Assembly (NCBI GenBank): GCA_021816565.1
Contig: JAKAXN010000234.1
Location: 1-7,181, forward strand
From: Actinomycetes bacterium
GTDB taxonomy: Bacteria; Actinomycetota; Acidimicrobiia; Acidimicrobiales; Palsa-688
Direction of reading: 5' to 3'
Length of the DNA: 7,181 nucleotides
The notes under the pieces are model-generated. The model worked only from the letters and a program-made list of their open reading frames with translations. It searched no databases and was not told the DNA's origin. Below are positions 6,123 through 7,181 of this stretch, piece by piece. Numbering within the stretch: position 1 is the stretch's first letter; the number at the start of each line of letters is the position of its first letter. Position numbers and translations under genes: made by a program.

Positions 6123-6170
6123 CTCCAGTTTCCCCGCTGCGTATTCAGGCCAGACTCAGACCGAAGTAAA
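6123..6170 (-). promoter_or_regulatory. Possible promoter and ribosome site of the five-gene operon
   Basis: In the 101-base gap before the small anchored-protein gene, the minus strand shows GGAG (6123-6126) 3 bases beyond the start-proximal ACC. GAATAC (6141-6146) lies further up as a poor -10 candidate, and TTTACT (6165-6170) 18 bases above that as a -35 resembling TTGACA in four of six positions. The ribosome site is convincing. The promoter boxes are weak and only suggested by position and by this being the AT-richest part of the region. Confidence 0.3.
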
Positions 6171-6184
6171 GGTTTCGCTAAGTA

Positions 6185-6207
6185 GCCCGGTCCCCGTCGG
6201 GCCGGGC
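6185..6207 (-). terminator. GC-rich hairpin after the b561-like gene, weak terminator candidate
   Basis: GCCCGG (6185-6190) pairs with CCGGGC (6202-6207) across an 11-base loop, starting 14 bases beyond the stop at 6221. On the minus strand it is followed by TACTT rather than a T-run. It could end the upstream transcript inefficiently or by a Rho-assisted route; the evidence is the stem and its position only. Confidence 0.3.
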
Positions 6208-6220
6208 CCCCGGTGTTGGC

Positions 6221-6856
6221 TCAGTGGAAGGCGTGGTGGAAATAGGTGTTGAACCCCCCGTTGTCGCCGTAGGTCATGACCCCGATCAGCAGGCCGAGGA
6301 CCAGGCTGACCGCCACCGCCCACGTGCGGGCCCCGGCCCGGGCGATCTGGCGCCGGGTGCGCTGCGCGTAGTCGAGGGGAGCCAGGTGGGCGGTCTCCCG
6401 GATGTGGCCGAGGACGTGGACGACCATGGCGAAGAACCACAGCACGAAGCTGGCCTTGTGGATGAAGAGCAGGCTCTGGCGCATCGAGGGCGGGACCGCC
6501 ACGAGGGCGATTCCGCTGGCCAGGAGGATCACCGACAGCACCACGACCACCGGGCCGAGGAGGCGCAGGATGGTCACCGGGGGGCCCTTGCGGACGTAGG
6601 CCGGCGAGCCCATGTAGTAGCGGGCGAAGCGCCAACCGGTGGAGCCGATCTTCAGCGCCACCGGAGGGACCAGCAGCATCCCGATGAAGACGTGGATGTT
6701 GATCAGCTGCTGGATCCGCAGGATGGTGAGCCCCTCGGCGGCGAGGAGCACGAGCAGCACCGCCGCCAGTGTCCCCGTGAGCCTCGAGTTGGACTCGACG
6801 CCGTCGAGCTCCTTCTGCCCCACCCGGAACCGGGGCCGCCGTGACTGCATGTGCAC
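6221..6856 (-). CDS. Five-helix membrane protein resembling cytochrome b561
   Basis: Integral membrane protein of 211 residues with a basic N-terminal tail and hydrophobic helices near 26-46, 52-70, 96-119, 129-151 and 178-196. Membrane histidines suited to heme b are H55 in NIHVFIGM (helix 2) and H133, H147 and H151 in helix 4 (FIHKASF, VVHVLGH). The arrangement suggests a small b-type cytochrome of the b561/DUF4405 kind, but heme binding is inferred only from the histidines. The C-terminus NTYFHHAFH adds three more histidines (207, 208, 211), possibly a metal site. The start could be GTG at 6856 or ATG at 6850; neither has a Shine-Dalgarno sequence, and a TAnnnT box 8 bases before the GTG would suit a leaderless mRNA. 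It follows the histidine kinase gene by 39 bases on the same strand, so it may share that transcript. It is separated from the five-gene block by 101 bases and probably belongs to a different unit. Confidence 0.72.
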   Translation of the reverse strand: MHMQSRRPRFRVGQKELDGVESNSRLTGTLAAVLLVLLAAEGLTILRIQQLINIHVFIGMLLVPPVALKIGSTGWRFARYYMGSPAYVRKGPPVTILRLLGPVVVVLSVILLASGIALVAVPPSMRQSLLFIHKASFVLWFFAMVVHVLGHIRETAHLAPLDYAQRTRRQIARAGARTWAVAVSLVLGLLIGVMTYGDNGGFNTYFHHAFH

Positions 6857-6864
6857 AGGGAGCG

Positions 6865-6870
6865 AGGTTA
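6865..6870 (-). promoter_or_regulatory. Possible -10 box for a leaderless transcript of the b561-like gene
   Basis: The minus strand reads TAACCT, fitting the actinobacterial TAnnnT -10 pattern, with 8 bases between it and the GTG start at 6856. No -35 box is evident. The absence of any ribosome site before this gene favours the idea, but a six-base match alone is weak. Confidence 0.25.
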
Positions 6871-6895
6871 GGGGCGCGCCGATACGGCCCGATCC

Positions 6896-7181
6896 TCAGC
6901 CCGGCAACTTTTGCCGCTCCTTAGCATTTCGCTGACCAATCGGCGGAGCCGTCGCGTGACCGGGCGGGACGGCCATGGTGATGACCGCATCGAGACCGCG
7001 GGGATGGGCCTGTAGCAGGTCCACGGCGGCGTCGTTGCGGGCCGCCAGCTGGGCCACGATGGCCAGTCCCAGCCCGCTGTGGCCGTGCGAACGGGCCCCC
7101 TGCCAGAAGCGGTCGAAGGCCCGGCTGCGTTCGTCGAGGGTCATCCCGGGCCCGTCGTCGACCACGTGGAGCACGATCTCC
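6896..7181 (-). CDS. Sensor histidine kinase, C-terminal ATP-binding end (5' part outside window)
   Basis: About 94 C-terminal residues of a two-component sensor kinase. The HATPase_c landmarks are in order: the G1 box DDGPGM close to the window edge, the F box FDRFWQG, and the G2 box SGLGLAIVAQLAAR, followed by the last strands of the domain (DAVITMAVPPG) and a short basic tail ending at TGA 6896-6898. The dimerisation helix with the phosphorylated His, the N box and any sensor or membrane part lie beyond base 7181. The FDRFW spelling and short tail are typical of OmpR-associated EnvZ-type kinases, so an OmpR-type regulator gene is probably upstream. The next gene, 39 bases downstream, encodes the b561-like protein, which may be co-transcribed. 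Confidence 0.93.
   Translation of the reverse strand, partial: EIVLHVVDDGPGMTLDERSRAFDRFWQGARSHGHSGLGLAIVAQLAARNDAAVDLLQAHPRGLDAVITMAVPPGHATAPPIGQRNAKERQKLPG

Noticed and set aside
6902..6916. CGGCAA-CTT-TTGCCG hairpin at the end of the kinase gene as a terminator
   Set aside because: The 6-bp stem lies inside the last codons of the kinase before its stop and has no following T-run, so it is a poor terminator.

Overview
This window is very GC-rich and has the look of a high-GC actinobacterium. The gene set (ferredoxin with a His in its cluster motif, NuoF-like flavoprotein, heme membrane protein) would fit an Acidimicrobiia-like or other non-model actinomycete, but that placement is inference. 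Coding density is close to complete. No gap exceeds about 100 bases, and I see no tRNA, rRNA, CRISPR array or insertion sequence.

Layout. Bases 1-1585 (+ strand) carry the C-terminal three quarters of a prolyl oligopeptidase (S9A) with an intact Ser-Asp-His triad. Everything else is on the minus strand, so the remaining genes run from right to left. They begin with the C-terminal ATP-binding end of a sensor histidine kinase (6896-7181). After a 39-base gap comes a five-helix, His-containing membrane protein resembling cytochrome b561 (6221-6856). After a further gap of about 100 bases a tight five-gene block starts: a small anchored Ser/Gly-rich protein (5787-6119), an ApbE-type FAD:protein FMN transferase (4855-5790), a six-helix ferric-reductase-like heme protein with an exported beta-rich tail (3713-4864), a NuoF-like NADH-dehydrogenase flavoprotein (2448-3716) and a small ferredoxin (2245-2451). 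A PilZ-domain protein (1575-2153) follows and overlaps the end of the peptidase gene tail to tail.

How the genes fit together. The five-gene block is joined by start/stop overlaps: GTGA, an ATG/GTG choice, GTGA and ATGA. It is almost certainly one translationally coupled operon. Its parts make a plausible trans-membrane electron path: NAD(P)H to the FMN and Fe-S centres of the NuoF-like protein, with the ferredoxin, then through the bis-heme membrane protein to something outside the membrane. ApbE implies that a covalently flavinylated protein is involved, yet no classical FMN-binding domain is encoded here. The only S-G-A-S/T-type site I found in the block lies in the small anchored protein, which is the most interesting lead in the window. 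The neighbouring histidine kinase and b561-like protein suggest a membrane redox or sensing theme but are not shown to belong to the same system.
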